NCBI RefSeq assembly: GCF_029914245.1
Contig: NZ_JARYZI010000005.1
Coordinates: 124,001 to 188,000 of the forward strand
Direction: 5' to 3'
DNA length: 64,000 nt
DNA from: Fusibacter bizertensis
GTDB taxonomy: Bacteria > Bacillota > Clostridia > Peptostreptococcales > Acidaminobacteraceae
Position 1 is the stretch's first letter. Each line of letters begins with the position of its first letter. This document shows positions 25,593 through 35,080 of the stretch, piece by piece. The translations under genes and the position numbers were made by a program. The notes under the pieces are model-generated. The model did not search any database. It worked only from the letters and a program-made list of their open reading frames with translations, and was not told the DNA's origin.

Positions 25593-26660
25593 ATGAATCT
25601 TGATAGGTTAAGTAAAATAAGAATTAAAATGAATCAACTGAGTTTTGATCATCTAATTGTAACTTCTACTGATGCAATCTTTTATTTGTTGGGTGAGGAG
25701 ATTCATCCAGGTGAGCGTCTATTGGCTTTGCTGATTTCGCAAGATGAAACTAAATTATTCGTAAGCGCATTGTTCCCAATTGATAATCCTCAATACCCTG
25801 TCTATTATTTCAAAGATGAAGAAGATATTATAAAGATACTAGCTAAAGAAATTAAGCCTCAAACAATTATAGGGATTGATAAATTCTGGCCAAGTCAGTT
25901 TCTACTTAAACTCATGAAAGAATTACCTAACCATCAATTTGAAATTGGTTCTGAAGCTGTTGATGCCATAAGATTGCTTAAAGATGGTGAAGAAATCAAA
26001 AGGATGAGAACTGCATCTGAAATCAATGACCGCATAATGGATGAAATAATTGCATATATATATGAAGAAGCACCTAAAGGAAACCTAACTGAAATACAGG
26101 TTCAGAAAAAGATCAAGACTCTTAACGAAGGGTATGGTATCTATGAATTATCATTTACCCCTTCAGTTTCTTTTGGTAAAAATGGTGCAGAGCCACATCA
26201 TGACTGCGACGATACCGTATTAAAAAAAGGCATGGCAGTAGTAATTGACATGGGTGGTAGAAAAAAAGGTTATTGTTCTGATATGACGAGAAGTTTCTAT
26301 TATGGAGATGCTACGGATAAGTATAAGGAAGTTTATGAGCTTGTTCTTAAAGCAAATATGGCTGCAATAAAAGCAGTTAAGCCAGGTGTAAAACTCTCGG
26401 AAATTGACTACGCAGCGCGTCAAGTTATAGAAAATGGTGGATATGGTGAGTTCTTCACACATAGAACTGGTCATGGTATAGGGATCAACGTCCATGAATT
26501 TCCAGATGTCAGTATGATCAGTGAATCAACTTGTGAACCAGGGATGCTTTTTTCTATAGAACCCGGTATATATCTTCTGGGAGAGTTTGGTGTGAGAATA
26601 GAGGATATTGTTCTAGTAACAGAGGAAGGCTGTGAAGTTTTAAATTCAGTGAGAAAGTAG
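25593..26660 (+). CDS. M24 family Xaa-Pro peptidase
   Basis: Cytosolic metallopeptidase of 355 aa with pita-bread fold, removing residues next to proline (aminopeptidase P or prolidase type). The N-terminal creatinase-like domain spans ~1-125. The five metal ligands are visible: Asp in VIDMGG, Asp in YCSDMTRSF, His in HRTGHGIGINVHE, Glu in SIEPGIYL and Glu in VRIEDIV. AGGAGG 8 nt before the ATG. It lies alone between the tRNA and the next gene. Whether it cuts dipeptides (PepQ) or longer peptides (PepP) cannot be decided from motifs. Confidence 0.93.
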   Translation: MNLDRLSKIRIKMNQLSFDHLIVTSTDAIFYLLGEEIHPGERLLALLISQDETKLFVSALFPIDNPQYPVYYFKDEEDIIKILAKEIKPQTIIGIDKFWPSQFLLKLMKELPNHQFEIGSEAVDAIRLLKDGEEIKRMRTASEINDRIMDEIIAYIYEEAPKGNLTEIQVQKKIKTLNEGYGIYELSFTPSVSFGKNGAEPHHDCDDTVLKKGMAVVIDMGGRKKGYCSDMTRSFYYGDATDKYKEVYELVLKANMAAIKAVKPGVKLSEIDYAARQVIENGGYGEFFTHRTGHGIGINVHEFPDVSMISESTCEPGMLFSIEPGIYLLGEFGVRIEDIVLVTEEGCEVLNSVRK

Positions 26661-26780
26661 TGCGGCAAAAAGTTTACATTTTAAAAGCTATTTTGGTTTG
26701 ATTTATGAAGTTCAGTGTGTTAGACTATCAACATGGTTAACATAACTAAAACATATAACTTGATTTAAAGAGGAGCAATA

Positions 26781-27746
26781 ATGGACCCATTGACACATGG
26801 ACTAGTCGGCGTAGCGATATCCGCATTCTCAGGAACAGCAGTTTCTATAGATAACCCATTGACTATTGGTGCAATGCTTGGTGCAATGTCACCAGATTTA
26901 GATTTTGTCATCAGATTATTCAAAGACGATGCTGCATATTTGGAACATCATCGTGGTTTATCACATTCAATTCCTTTTTTAGTGGGATTTAGTACTATAA
27001 TCACAATCATGTTATCCCAAATGGGATTTGTAGGTTTTAACTTTTTGACGACTTTGCTTTGGACTTTTATTGGTGCTTTGTCCCATACAGGATTAGATAT
27101 ACTTAACTCATATGGTGCAAAATTGTTCAGAAAGAAAAGAAAAGCAAATATTTTGACTTTATATGACCCAGTAATTTCAATTGTTGGAATTTGCTTAATC
27201 ATAAACGGTACAAACACAATGTATGAACTTATAACTGGAGTATTGATTATTGGTATTTATCTCTTGATGAGAAACATAAGTAGACATAACGCATTGGTCA
27301 CATTAGAAAGTTATTTTAGTAAACAGTATAAGCAAACCGATGTATTTGTGATGCCTTCGTTAAAAGCATTTTACAAATGGGATTTTGTAGCTCATACTGA
27401 AACACATAATATTGTAGGTCAGTTTAACCCGTGGTGGTTAATGGCAAAGACTGAGAAAAGAATTAAAATTCAACATATGATGGAACTAGTGGACACAACG
27501 TATTATGATTTGTTTAAATCTACTGCAGTAGGAGAAATCTTCACTCGTTTTTCACCGAATTTGCATATCAATGTTACAAGAGATGAATTAAACAATCAGT
27601 ATATTTTAAGAGCTACTGATTTACGTTATTTTGTTAAGAAAAGTTTCATGCATCATGCAACACTTGTACTTGATCAAGACATGCAGTTTATTTCTTCATA
27701 TTTGCATCCGTACAATATTAATAAGGCGATTCCTATTTATCAATAA
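26781..27746 (+). CDS. membrane-bound metal-dependent hydrolase (YdjM/YfhP family)
   Basis: Integral membrane protein of 321 aa. The N-terminus MDPLTHGLVGVAIS and the motif SPDLDF, then EHHRGLSHSIPF and LSHTGLDILNSYG, carry the conserved His/Asp residues of the DUF457/YdjM family, predicted to bind metal at the membrane face. Four or five helices fill residues ~10-165; the C-terminal half is soluble. GAGGAG precedes the ATG. The family has no firm biochemical function, although Bacillus YfhP is described as a regulator-like membrane protein. Terminator follows. Confidence 0.85.
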   Translation: MDPLTHGLVGVAISAFSGTAVSIDNPLTIGAMLGAMSPDLDFVIRLFKDDAAYLEHHRGLSHSIPFLVGFSTIITIMLSQMGFVGFNFLTTLLWTFIGALSHTGLDILNSYGAKLFRKKRKANILTLYDPVISIVGICLIINGTNTMYELITGVLIIGIYLLMRNISRHNALVTLESYFSKQYKQTDVFVMPSLKAFYKWDFVAHTETHNIVGQFNPWWLMAKTEKRIKIQHMMELVDTTYYDLFKSTAVGEIFTRFSPNLHINVTRDELNNQYILRATDLRYFVKKSFMHHATLVLDQDMQFISSYLHPYNINKAIPIYQ

Positions 27747-27752
27747 ATTTTG

Positions 27753-27794
27753 AGCCCATACAATTCTTATGAATTGTTAGGGCTTATTTTTTTT
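27753..27794 (+). terminator. terminator after YdjM-family gene
   Basis: AGCCC/GGGCT and ACAATTC/GAATTGT separated by a 2-nt internal loop, then a long T run. Confidence 0.82.
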
Positions 27795-27814
27795 GGAAAT
27801 GTTATAATGATGAT

Positions 27815-27839
27815 GGAACTTTATTAAATTATATTCGTC
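27815..27839 (+). promoter_or_regulatory. ECF sigma-type promoter (probable autoregulation)
   Basis: GGAAC (27815-27819), 16 nt, CGTC (27836-27839), then TTAATA. The pattern matches -35 and -10 elements read by SigW/SigM-type ECF factors, and it lies 35 nt before an ECF sigma gene. Confidence 0.62.
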
Positions 27840-27873
27840 TTAATAGTATACCTTTCATGAAAGGAGTGGAATA

Positions 27874-28440
27874 ATGGAATCACTGCTCATCGAAAAAAGC
27901 GTTCAAGGAGATGTCGCCAGTTTCGAAAAACTCATTGTCAAATACAATCGTTATGTCTATAATATTGCATTTAGAATGATGGGCAACGAAGAAGATGCTA
28001 AAGATATGTCGCAAGAGACTTTAATTAAAGCTTTTAAAGCGATTGGTCAATTTAAAATGGAGGCAAATTTTTCAACTTGGCTTTATCGAATTACGATTAA
28101 TGTTTGTAAAGATGAAATCAGAAAAAGGAAAGAAACAGTCTTGTCGTATGATGCGACGCTAAATAATGATGAAGGCTCTTTGAAAGATATTATTCAAGAT
28201 GAGCACGCAAATCCTATTTTGATTTACGAAAAACTTGAGTTAAAAGAGGCAATTGAAGAGGCACTTAATAAACTCTCTGAAGATAGCAAGTCCGTGGTTG
28301 TCTTAAAAGATTTACTAGGTTATTCATATGAAGAGATAGGTGAGATTTTACAAATTCCTATAGGGACTGTAAGATCTCGGTTAAATCGGAGTAGAGGTGC
28401 ATTAAAAAATATTTTACAAGTTCAACTGTCAGATGATTAG
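27874..28440 (+). CDS. ECF RNA polymerase sigma factor
   Basis: Sigma-70 family ECF factor of 188 aa. Region 2 (~residues 10-80) has the typical YNIAFRMMGNEEDAKDMSQE and WLYRITINVCKDEIRKRK; region 4 (~130-180) has LKDLLGYSYEEIGEILQIP followed by GTVRSRLNRSR. It heads a three-gene operon with its anti-sigma factor 15 bp downstream. AAAGGAGTGG precedes the ATG. The GGAAC-CGTC promoter in front suggests it drives its own operon. The signal is probably envelope stress, inferred from the membrane-anchored partner. Confidence 0.95.
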   Translation: MESLLIEKSVQGDVASFEKLIVKYNRYVYNIAFRMMGNEEDAKDMSQETLIKAFKAIGQFKMEANFSTWLYRITINVCKDEIRKRKETVLSYDATLNNDEGSLKDIIQDEHANPILIYEKLELKEAIEEALNKLSEDSKSVVVLKDLLGYSYEEIGEILQIPIGTVRSRLNRSRGALKNILQVQLSDD

Positions 28441-28455
28441 AAAGGAGGGAGTTTT

Positions 28456-29805
28456 ATGAATTGTGAACAAGCAAAACAATTGATGAATGCATTTGTTGAT
28501 AATGAATTGAATGATCAAGAACTGAACAAACTTAATGCTCATTTAGACTCCTGTGAATCATGTACAGTTGAATTTGAAGAACTTAAGTATATGGTTTTAC
28601 TCATGGGAGAAATTGAATTGAAAGAACTACCAAAAGGTTACGAAGAAGAATTACATGAAAAATTGTTACTTGCATCTACTGAAATGAAAGAGTTAGAATT
28701 ATCAGACCATATAATCAATGAAACGAACGATAATGCTTCACATAAAGAAAACGATGGTCCGATGTCAGGCATAGTTCGTAGTTTGAAAAATTTTAAATTC
28801 AATAAGAAGTTTTACACTTATGCAGCTATACCAGCCGTTTTAATCATCATGGTATTTGCAACAAAAGATTTTTGGAGTTTGTCAAAGAACGAAAGTGCAG
28901 TATCAGATGAATATTATGTGATGGAAACCACTGCAGCTGCGTTGGAGATGGATCAAGGTAGAGGGGAAGAAGGTGCTGATTTTGTCGCAGGAAGTGCTCC
29001 AGAAGTTTCCTTTAACGAATCTATGACGCTTAAATCAAATGCAGTTACAACTTCTGCACAGATACCGGATGATGAAAATCCCGCTGAAGAAGTTTATCGC
29101 GATGGGCGTATGATTATTCAATCTGCAAGTATTCAGATGGATATTGAAAAATATGATGATGTGATGTCTAGGCTTAAGACTTTTGTCGCTAATGCAAATG
29201 GCTATATTGAGAATGAATCCACTTCGTTTAAGTATTACAATTCAGATACTGATCAATTAAAATATGGCTATGTGACATTGAGAATTCCAGCTGAAGGCTA
29301 TAACAGTATCCTTGAGCAGATCGAAAATCTTGGACTTGTTACTAATGATTCCAGTAATGCTACTGATGTGACAAAAGCTTATCGTGATACAGCTTCTGAA
29401 ATTGAAAATTTAAAAATTACGGAGTCTAGGCTGAGAGAAATAATGGCACAAGCTGTTGAAATATCCGATATTTTATCTATAGAAAATGAATTAACACGTA
29501 TTCGTGGAAATATTAATTCATACGAAAAACAAATAAAAAATTGGGAATCACTTGTGGATTTAACTACGATAACAGTGACACTCAATGAAGTTAAAAACTT
29601 AAAACCTGTAGTTGAGCCTCTGGATGAAAGTTTATGGGGAAAAGCTAAAGAAGGGTTTATAGGTACTATTAATGCTATAACGCATTTTGTTGAACAGCTC
29701 TTTATATGGCTAATTGCAAAATCTCCTTACTTAGTTGGACTTGCAATTATCGCTATATTTACAAAACTTATATATAATAAAAGGAGGAAAATTCATGAAA
29801 AATAA
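28456..29805 (+). CDS. membrane anti-sigma factor fused to DUF4349 domain
   Basis: A 449-aa protein. The N-terminal zinc anti-sigma domain has Cys3 and His29-x3-Cys33-x2-Cys36 (HLDSCESC). A TM helix follows at ~118-137. Outside the membrane is a DUF4349 domain (~215-400): a beta-rich part (RDGRMIIQSASIQMDI), a coiled-coil pair (SEIENLKITESRLREI, NELTRIRGNI) and LTTITVTLNE. A C-terminal TM (~415-440) ends it. AAAGGAGGG precedes the ATG. Joining sigma control and an extracellular DUF4349 sensor in one chain suggests that the latter detects the stress. The next start overlaps its end by 11 bp. Confidence 0.9.
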   Translation: MNCEQAKQLMNAFVDNELNDQELNKLNAHLDSCESCTVEFEELKYMVLLMGEIELKELPKGYEEELHEKLLLASTEMKELELSDHIINETNDNASHKENDGPMSGIVRSLKNFKFNKKFYTYAAIPAVLIIMVFATKDFWSLSKNESAVSDEYYVMETTAAALEMDQGRGEEGADFVAGSAPEVSFNESMTLKSNAVTTSAQIPDDENPAEEVYRDGRMIIQSASIQMDIEKYDDVMSRLKTFVANANGYIENESTSFKYYNSDTDQLKYGYVTLRIPAEGYNSILEQIENLGLVTNDSSNATDVTKAYRDTASEIENLKITESRLREIMAQAVEISDILSIENELTRIRGNINSYEKQIKNWESLVDLTTITVTLNEVKNLKPVVEPLDESLWGKAKEGFIGTINAITHFVEQLFIWLIAKSPYLVGLAIIAIFTKLIYNKRRKIHEK

Positions 29806-30529
29806 ACTCTTAGTTGGGATTTCTGCTTTACTAGTATTGGTCATGGCTTTTGGCGTATTTACGTTAAATGCTCCAAACAATATCTCGATGGCAGATGTAA
29901 ATGATACAAACACAAGACTGGTTACTGTTAATGGAGAAGGTAAAATTGTTGTGACACCAGATTTAGCATATATCGACCTTGGTGTTCAGACCAAAAATGC
30001 CGATGCTTCTATAGCGCAACAAGAAAATGCTAAATTAATGACTGAAGTGATCAAGGCAATTAAAGCTGCTGGCATTGATGCTGACGATATTAAAACAACA
30101 GGTTACAATTTATATCAGACTTATGATTACTCAGCAGATAAACAAAGCGATCCTTATTATGTAGCAAGCAATATCGTAAATGTAAAAATTAAAGATATAT
30201 CTAAAGTAGGTACAATAATTGATGCAGCTTCAAATGCTGGAGCGAACAATGTCAACAATATTCGCTTTACAGTTTCAGATGATAGCCAATATTACCAAGA
30301 AGCGCTAAAACTTGCTATGACAAATGCAAAAGGAAAAGCAACAGCGATTATGAGTACCTTTAACAAAACGCCTGATATGCCATATAGTGTATCTGAAGTT
30401 AGCTATGGTGGAACAATGTATTATGATTATTCTCCAGCAAAAGCACTTAGTGAATCTGCAGTTTCTACACCAATTGAATCAGGTGAGATTACAATTACAG
30501 CAAATGTATCTGTAGGTTATGACTATTAA
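29795..30529 (+). CDS. exported SIMPL-domain protein (DUF541)
   Basis: A 244-aa envelope protein with signal peptide or anchor (KNKLLVGISALLVLVMAF). The SIMPL domain starts with RLVTVNGEGKIVVTPDLAYI and contains TTGYNLYQTY, VSNIVNVKIKD-type strands and GANNVNNIRF. The start at 29795 follows AAGGAGG; an in-frame ATG at 29735 lies deep inside the previous gene and is rejected. It overlaps the anti-sigma gene by 11 bp, so the three genes are one operon. SIMPL proteins have been tied to oxidative stress and outer-wall homeostasis, but no activity is established. Confidence 0.9.
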   Translation: MKNKLLVGISALLVLVMAFGVFTLNAPNNISMADVNDTNTRLVTVNGEGKIVVTPDLAYIDLGVQTKNADASIAQQENAKLMTEVIKAIKAAGIDADDIKTTGYNLYQTYDYSADKQSDPYYVASNIVNVKIKDISKVGTIIDAASNAGANNVNNIRFTVSDDSQYYQEALKLAMTNAKGKATAIMSTFNKTPDMPYSVSEVSYGGTMYYDYSPAKALSESAVSTPIESGEITITANVSVGYDY

Positions 30530-30548
30530 TAGAAAAAAACCAATTTAT

Positions 30549-30576
30549 AAAGGAAGGCAATCGCCTTCCTTTTTCT
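30549..30576 (+). terminator. terminator of ECF operon
   Basis: AAAGGAAGGC/GCCTTCCTTT hairpin with 4-nt loop and T run. Confidence 0.88.
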
Positions 30577-30634
30577 TTGTCAATTTATGTTATAATAAAT
30601 AGGATAATTAACACTAAAGATAAAGGAGTACAAT

Positions 30635-33265
30635 ATGGAACAAAAAATAGTTATAGTTGACGGAAATAGTTTGATTAATAGAGCATATTTTGCAATGTCT
30701 GAACTTAAAAATTCTAACGGCATCTACACTGGTGGCGTATATGGCTTAACCTCAATGGTACTTTCTCTAATAGAAAACTTTAAGCCTACACATTTTTGTG
30801 TTGCTTTTGATATGAAAGGTCCTACATTTAGACATCTTTCGTATGATCAATACAAAGGTACTAGAAAAGGAATGCCTGATGAGCTTGCAATGCAAATGCC
30901 AATAGTTAAAGAAATTTTAGATGCACTAAATATTAAGCGTATTGAGCTGCAAGGATTTGAAGCCGATGATCTGATCGGAACTTTAGCGAAAGCATGTGTT
31001 GAGAATGGCATTGAAGCAAATGTTATTACAGGAGATAAAGATGCTCTACAATTAGTTGCTTTTGGTGCCCATGTCCATATTACAAAGAAAGGGATTACAC
31101 AACTAAAGTTATATAAAGATGCTGATATTTTTGAAGAATGGGGTGTTCATGCAAACCAAGTAATTGATTTTAAAGGTCTTAGTGGTGATAGTTCAGATAA
31201 TATACCTGGAATTCCTGGTGTGGGTCCAAAAACAGCGGCTAAACTATTAGACGCCTTTACTACTGTCGAAAACTTAATTGAACATTATGAAGAAATTGAA
31301 AATAAGCGTATTCGAGGACTTGTAGAGGAACATGCAGCACAAGCACTAATGTCAAAACGTTTAGCAACTATTTTTACAGAAGTTCCTGTTGAACTTGAAC
31401 TAGATAGTTTTATACTTGGTGAGCCTCAAGTAGATGAGGCAATAAGTTTATTTAAAAAATATGAGTTGACAAATTTGATGTCAAAATTAAAGGTCAAAGT
31501 TGAAACACAATCGGTTACTGATCAATCAGAATTACTTTCTATAAATGGTTTGATAGATATGATACTTTCTAAGAAAGAATTTACATTTAGAATCTTTTAC
31601 GATTGTGAAAATGTTATTGATAGAAATTTTATCATGGCAACATTTAAGGTTGATGATAGTGTATGTGTTCTAACGGATATTGACGATTTGATAGCCCTAA
31701 AGCCTATTTTTGAAAATGCATCTATCCATAAGAATGGATTTGATTTAAAGAGAGAGTATCTGTTTTTAATGGATCATGAAATTGACTTACAAGGTGTAAC
31801 TTTTGATGGATTCATCGCTGCATATCTATTAGATCCTGCAAGAAGAAGTTACGACCTTGCTGAAATCGTGTTTGAAAATGCATCCACTAAAGTCATATCT
31901 GACGAAGATTTACTAGGGAAAGGGGCAAAAAAGAAAAAGTATCGAGATATAGCTATTGAAGATGTCCAGCCATATGCGATATCACATCTCAATGGGGTAG
32001 ATAACTTAAAAAAAGCGTTTGTCCCTAGATTAGAAGAAATGAATTTAACAACTCTTTTTGAAACGGTTGAAGTGCCTTTGGTTAAAATCCTTGCTGATAT
32101 TGAACATACGGGATTTAAAGTTGATATGAATAAAATCAATGAGTTAGATTTGCAATTAATTGATAAAATATCGGAAATAGAATCTACAATTTTTAGTCTT
32201 GCAGGAGAGACTTTTAATATCAACTCACCTAAGCAACTTGGCGTTATATTGTTTGAGAAATTGGAACTGCCAATGGGAAAGAAGACGAAAACAGGATATT
32301 CTACAAGTCATGATGTGCTTGAAAAATTGGCCAATCAACATCAAATCATAAACGAAGTTATTGAATATCGTACTTATACTAAATTAAAATCAACTTATAT
32401 AGATGGTTTAAGACTTGTAATAGATGAGAGAGATCACCGAGTGCATACTTCTTTAAACCAAACAATAGCAGTTACGGGTCGACTTAGTTCTACTGAACCG
32501 AATCTTCAAAATATACCAATTAAATTGCCATATGGTAGAAAGATACGACGTTTTTTTATTGCAGATGAAGACAGTACACTACTTGATGCCGATTACTCAC
32601 AAATTGAGTTAAGGGTCCTTGCACACTTATCAGAAGATCCAAAACTTATCGAAGCTTTTAACACTGATATGGATATCCATACATTAACAGCATCTCAAGT
32701 TTTCCATATATCAGAAAATGAAGTGACATCTCTTCAAAGAAGTCGAGCGAAAGAAGTGAATTTTGGCATCGTATATGGTATGGGAGAGTTTGGGCTATCA
32801 GAAAGTTTAGGCATCACACGTAAAGATGCTAAAGTTTATATCGACAATTATTTTGTGAGTTACCCGAGGGTTAAGGGGTTTATGGATGAAATAATTGATG
32901 AGTGTAAAGAAAAAGGCTATGTTGAAACGATCCTCAATAGAAAAAGGAGTATAGTTGACATCAATAACAGCAATTTTATGTTGAGATCTGCTGCAGAAAG
33001 AATTGCTAGAAATACACCGATACAAGGCAGTGCTGCGGATATTATTAAACTTGCTATGATCAAAGTATATGAGGCATTAAAAAAACAAAACCTCAAGTCA
33101 AAGCTTATTCTTCAAGTACATGATGAATTGATTTTAAATGTGCCTCATGATGAAATAGAGACAGTGAAGCATTTATTAAAAGACTGTATGGAAGACGCTT
33201 ATAAATTGATAGTTCCATTAAAAGTGGATATGAATACAGGAGATAGCTGGTATGAGGCACACTAA
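30635..33265 (+). CDS. polA: DNA polymerase I
   Basis: Repair and Okazaki-fragment polymerase, 876 aa. The 5'-3' exonuclease domain spans ~1-290 (GNSLINRAYFA, GFEADDLIGTLA, GLSGDSSDNIPG). The middle proofreading domain (~300-470) is poorly conserved: an ExoI-like DCE is present, but the ExoIII Tyr-x3-Asp motif is not found (YAISHLNGVD). Proofreading is therefore probably lost, as in Bacillus PolA. The polymerase domain (~480-876) has DYSQIELRVLAHLS, RSRAKEVNFGIVYGM and VHDELILNVP. AAAGGAG precedes the ATG. coaE overlaps its 3' end. Confidence 0.97.
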   Translation: MEQKIVIVDGNSLINRAYFAMSELKNSNGIYTGGVYGLTSMVLSLIENFKPTHFCVAFDMKGPTFRHLSYDQYKGTRKGMPDELAMQMPIVKEILDALNIKRIELQGFEADDLIGTLAKACVENGIEANVITGDKDALQLVAFGAHVHITKKGITQLKLYKDADIFEEWGVHANQVIDFKGLSGDSSDNIPGIPGVGPKTAAKLLDAFTTVENLIEHYEEIENKRIRGLVEEHAAQALMSKRLATIFTEVPVELELDSFILGEPQVDEAISLFKKYELTNLMSKLKVKVETQSVTDQSELLSINGLIDMILSKKEFTFRIFYDCENVIDRNFIMATFKVDDSVCVLTDIDDLIALKPIFENASIHKNGFDLKREYLFLMDHEIDLQGVTFDGFIAAYLLDPARRSYDLAEIVFENASTKVISDEDLLGKGAKKKKYRDIAIEDVQPYAISHLNGVDNLKKAFVPRLEEMNLTTLFETVEVPLVKILADIEHTGFKVDMNKINELDLQLIDKISEIESTIFSLAGETFNINSPKQLGVILFEKLELPMGKKTKTGYSTSHDVLEKLANQHQIINEVIEYRTYTKLKSTYIDGLRLVIDERDHRVHTSLNQTIAVTGRLSSTEPNLQNIPIKLPYGRKIRRFFIADEDSTLLDADYSQIELRVLAHLSEDPKLIEAFNTDMDIHTLTASQVFHISENEVTSLQRSRAKEVNFGIVYGMGEFGLSESLGITRKDAKVYIDNYFVSYPRVKGFMDEIIDECKEKGYVETILNRKRSIVDINNSNFMLRSAAERIARNTPIQGSAADIIKLAMIKVYEALKKQNLKSKLILQVHDELILNVPHDEIETVKHLLKDCMEDAYKLIVPLKVDMNTGDSWYEAH

Positions 33266-33908
33266 TATCATGAATCAGATAAAAGACACGTATGTTGTCG
33301 GCTTAACAGGAGGCATAGGAAGTGGAAAAAGCACTGTGAGTAAGCTACTTATTGCTAAAGGCTATCATGTGATTGATGCAGACCAAGTTTCCAGAGAAGT
33401 CGTTATGCCTGAGACTGAGGGTCTAAAGAAAATAGTAGCAACTTTTGGTTCTGATATGCTTGATTTAGACGGAAATCTAGATAGAAGAAAGCTAGGTGAT
33501 CTTGTATTTAATAACCCAGAGGCGCTGAAAAAACTCAATCAGATTTTACACCCACTTATTCACTTAAGAATTACTCAAAAGGTAGAAGCACTTAGCAATG
33601 AACAAATTGTATTTGTTGATGTCCCACTATTATTTGAAACAAATCAAAGTGAAAACTATAATGAAGTATTGTTGATTTATGTTGATGATGAAACTGCACT
33701 ATCACGTATAGTTACAAGGGACCAAATTGATGCTGATCTGGCTCTAAAAAAGATTAGATCTCAGATTTCAATAAATACAAAAAAAACAATGGCTGATTTT
33801 GTCATTGAAAATGATAGTGGTATTGATGCTCTTAATGTTGCTTTAGCTGAATACTTGCAAAATTTAATAATAAGATGTATTAATTGGCAAAAAAATAACG
33901 AACGTTGA
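33252..33908 (+). CDS. coaE: dephospho-CoA kinase
   Basis: Last step of CoA synthesis: ATP-dependent phosphorylation of dephospho-CoA. 218 aa, slightly longer than usual at the N-terminus. P-loop GGIGSGKST is near residue 20 and the acceptor motif VIDADQVSREV follows. The start at 33252 has AGGAGA 8 nt upstream and overlaps polA by 14 bp; ATG at 33270 is an alternative. polA-coaE adjacency is common in Firmicutes. Confidence 0.95.
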   Translation: MRHTNIMNQIKDTYVVGLTGGIGSGKSTVSKLLIAKGYHVIDADQVSREVVMPETEGLKKIVATFGSDMLDLDGNLDRRKLGDLVFNNPEALKKLNQILHPLIHLRITQKVEALSNEQIVFVDVPLLFETNQSENYNEVLLIYVDDETALSRIVTRDQIDADLALKKIRSQISINTKKTMADFVIENDSGIDALNVALAEYLQNLIIRCINWQKNNER

Positions 33909-33940
33909 ACATCCTCTACAAATCAACTATAATGTAGAGG
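33905..33940 (+). promoter_or_regulatory. pncB promoter with overlapping dyad
   Basis: TTGAAC (33905-33910), 17 nt, TATAAT (33928-33933). An inverted repeat CCTCTACA (33913-33920) / TGTAGAGG (33933-33940) flanks the -10 and has no T run, so it looks like an operator rather than a terminator. Confidence 0.65.
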
Positions 33941-33966
33941 ACTACTGGTAGGAAGGAAGATCCGTT

Positions 33967-35004
33967 ATGAAACAATTGGAGAGTATTAAAGATCTTAAAG
34001 ACATTCAAATTTCTAATGAGCGTCTTATGCATAGCGCAACACATGATGAGATATTAAATGGACATACAACTGACGTATATTTTTTAAGAACGCTGGATAT
34101 ACTAGGAGAGTTAGACTTAGCAGAAAGTGAAGTTATAGCTGAGATATTTCCACGTAAACCGGGCATGTTAGCTGGCGTTAATGAAGTTCTAAATTTGTTA
34201 AAAGGGCGTAATTTAGAAATATGGGCAGTAGATGAAGGTGAAACTTTTGAACCAAAAGATACTATTATGAGAATTAAAGGCAAATACAAAGACTTTGCAA
34301 TTTTTGAAACAACGTTACTTGGAATGATGGCTAGTGCTTCGGGATGGGCTACTGCTTCTAGTGTTATAAAAGAAGCATGTGGCGATAAATTTTTCTTGTG
34401 TTTTGGAGCTAGACATGTACATCCGGCAGTAGCACCAGTAATGGAGAGAGCTGCTATAATTGGTGGCGCAGGTGGTGTGAGTTGTATCTTAGCAGCTAAG
34501 CTCGGTGGTATTCAGCCATCTGGTACTGTGCCACATAGCGCAATGCTTGTTGCAGGTGATACAGTAAAAGTGGCTCAAACATATGATAAACTATCAGATC
34601 CAAGTCATAATCGTATTGTTTTAGTAGATACTTTTAAGGATGAAGTAGAAGAAGCAATTAGAGTTGCAAAAGCACTTAATGGCAATTTATATGGTGTAAG
34701 ACTTGATACGCCTAGTGAAAGAGGTGGTGTTACACCAGGATTAGTGAAGGAATTAAGAGCAAAACTCGATTTGGAAGGCTTTAACGAAGTTAAGATTTTT
34801 GTTTCAGGAGGACTTACACCAGACAAGATTAAAACTTTAATTGAAGCTGGAGCCGACTCTTTTGGAGTGGGAAGCTTTATTTCAGCAGCATCTCCAATAG
34901 ATATGACTATGGATTTAAAAGTGGTTGCTGGTAAATCAGTAGCCAAACGCGGAAGAATTCCTGGATTAGTTGATAATCCTAAATTGAAGAAAATTGTTGA
35001 ATAA
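33967..35004 (+). CDS. pncB: nicotinate phosphoribosyltransferase
   Basis: NAD salvage enzyme that makes nicotinate mononucleotide from nicotinate and PRPP. 345 aa, the shorter form of the family. Recognisable segments are FPRKPGMLAGVNEVLNLL, the ATTLLG-like ETTLLGMMASASG, FGARHVHPAVAPVMERAA and the phosphate-binding end VSGGLTPDKI / GVGSFIS. GGAAGG before the ATG. Single-gene unit with its own promoter and a strong terminator. It complements nadD further on at 59 kb. Confidence 0.93.
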   Translation: MKQLESIKDLKDIQISNERLMHSATHDEILNGHTTDVYFLRTLDILGELDLAESEVIAEIFPRKPGMLAGVNEVLNLLKGRNLEIWAVDEGETFEPKDTIMRIKGKYKDFAIFETTLLGMMASASGWATASSVIKEACGDKFFLCFGARHVHPAVAPVMERAAIIGGAGGVSCILAAKLGGIQPSGTVPHSAMLVAGDTVKVAQTYDKLSDPSHNRIVLVDTFKDEVEEAIRVAKALNGNLYGVRLDTPSERGGVTPGLVKELRAKLDLEGFNEVKIFVSGGLTPDKIKTLIEAGADSFGVGSFISAASPIDMTMDLKVVAGKSVAKRGRIPGLVDNPKLKKIVE

Positions 35005-35030
35005 GTAAAAACGGCTTAATCTCTATACGG

Positions 35031-35071
35031 AAACCCCAAACAAATTTTCAAAATTTGTTTGGGGTTTTATT
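35031..35071 (+). terminator. terminator after pncB
   Basis: Near-perfect 17-bp stem beginning AACCCCAAACAAATTTT with a 1-nt centre, then TTTTATTT. Confidence 0.88.
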
Positions 35072-35080
35072 TGTAGTGAT

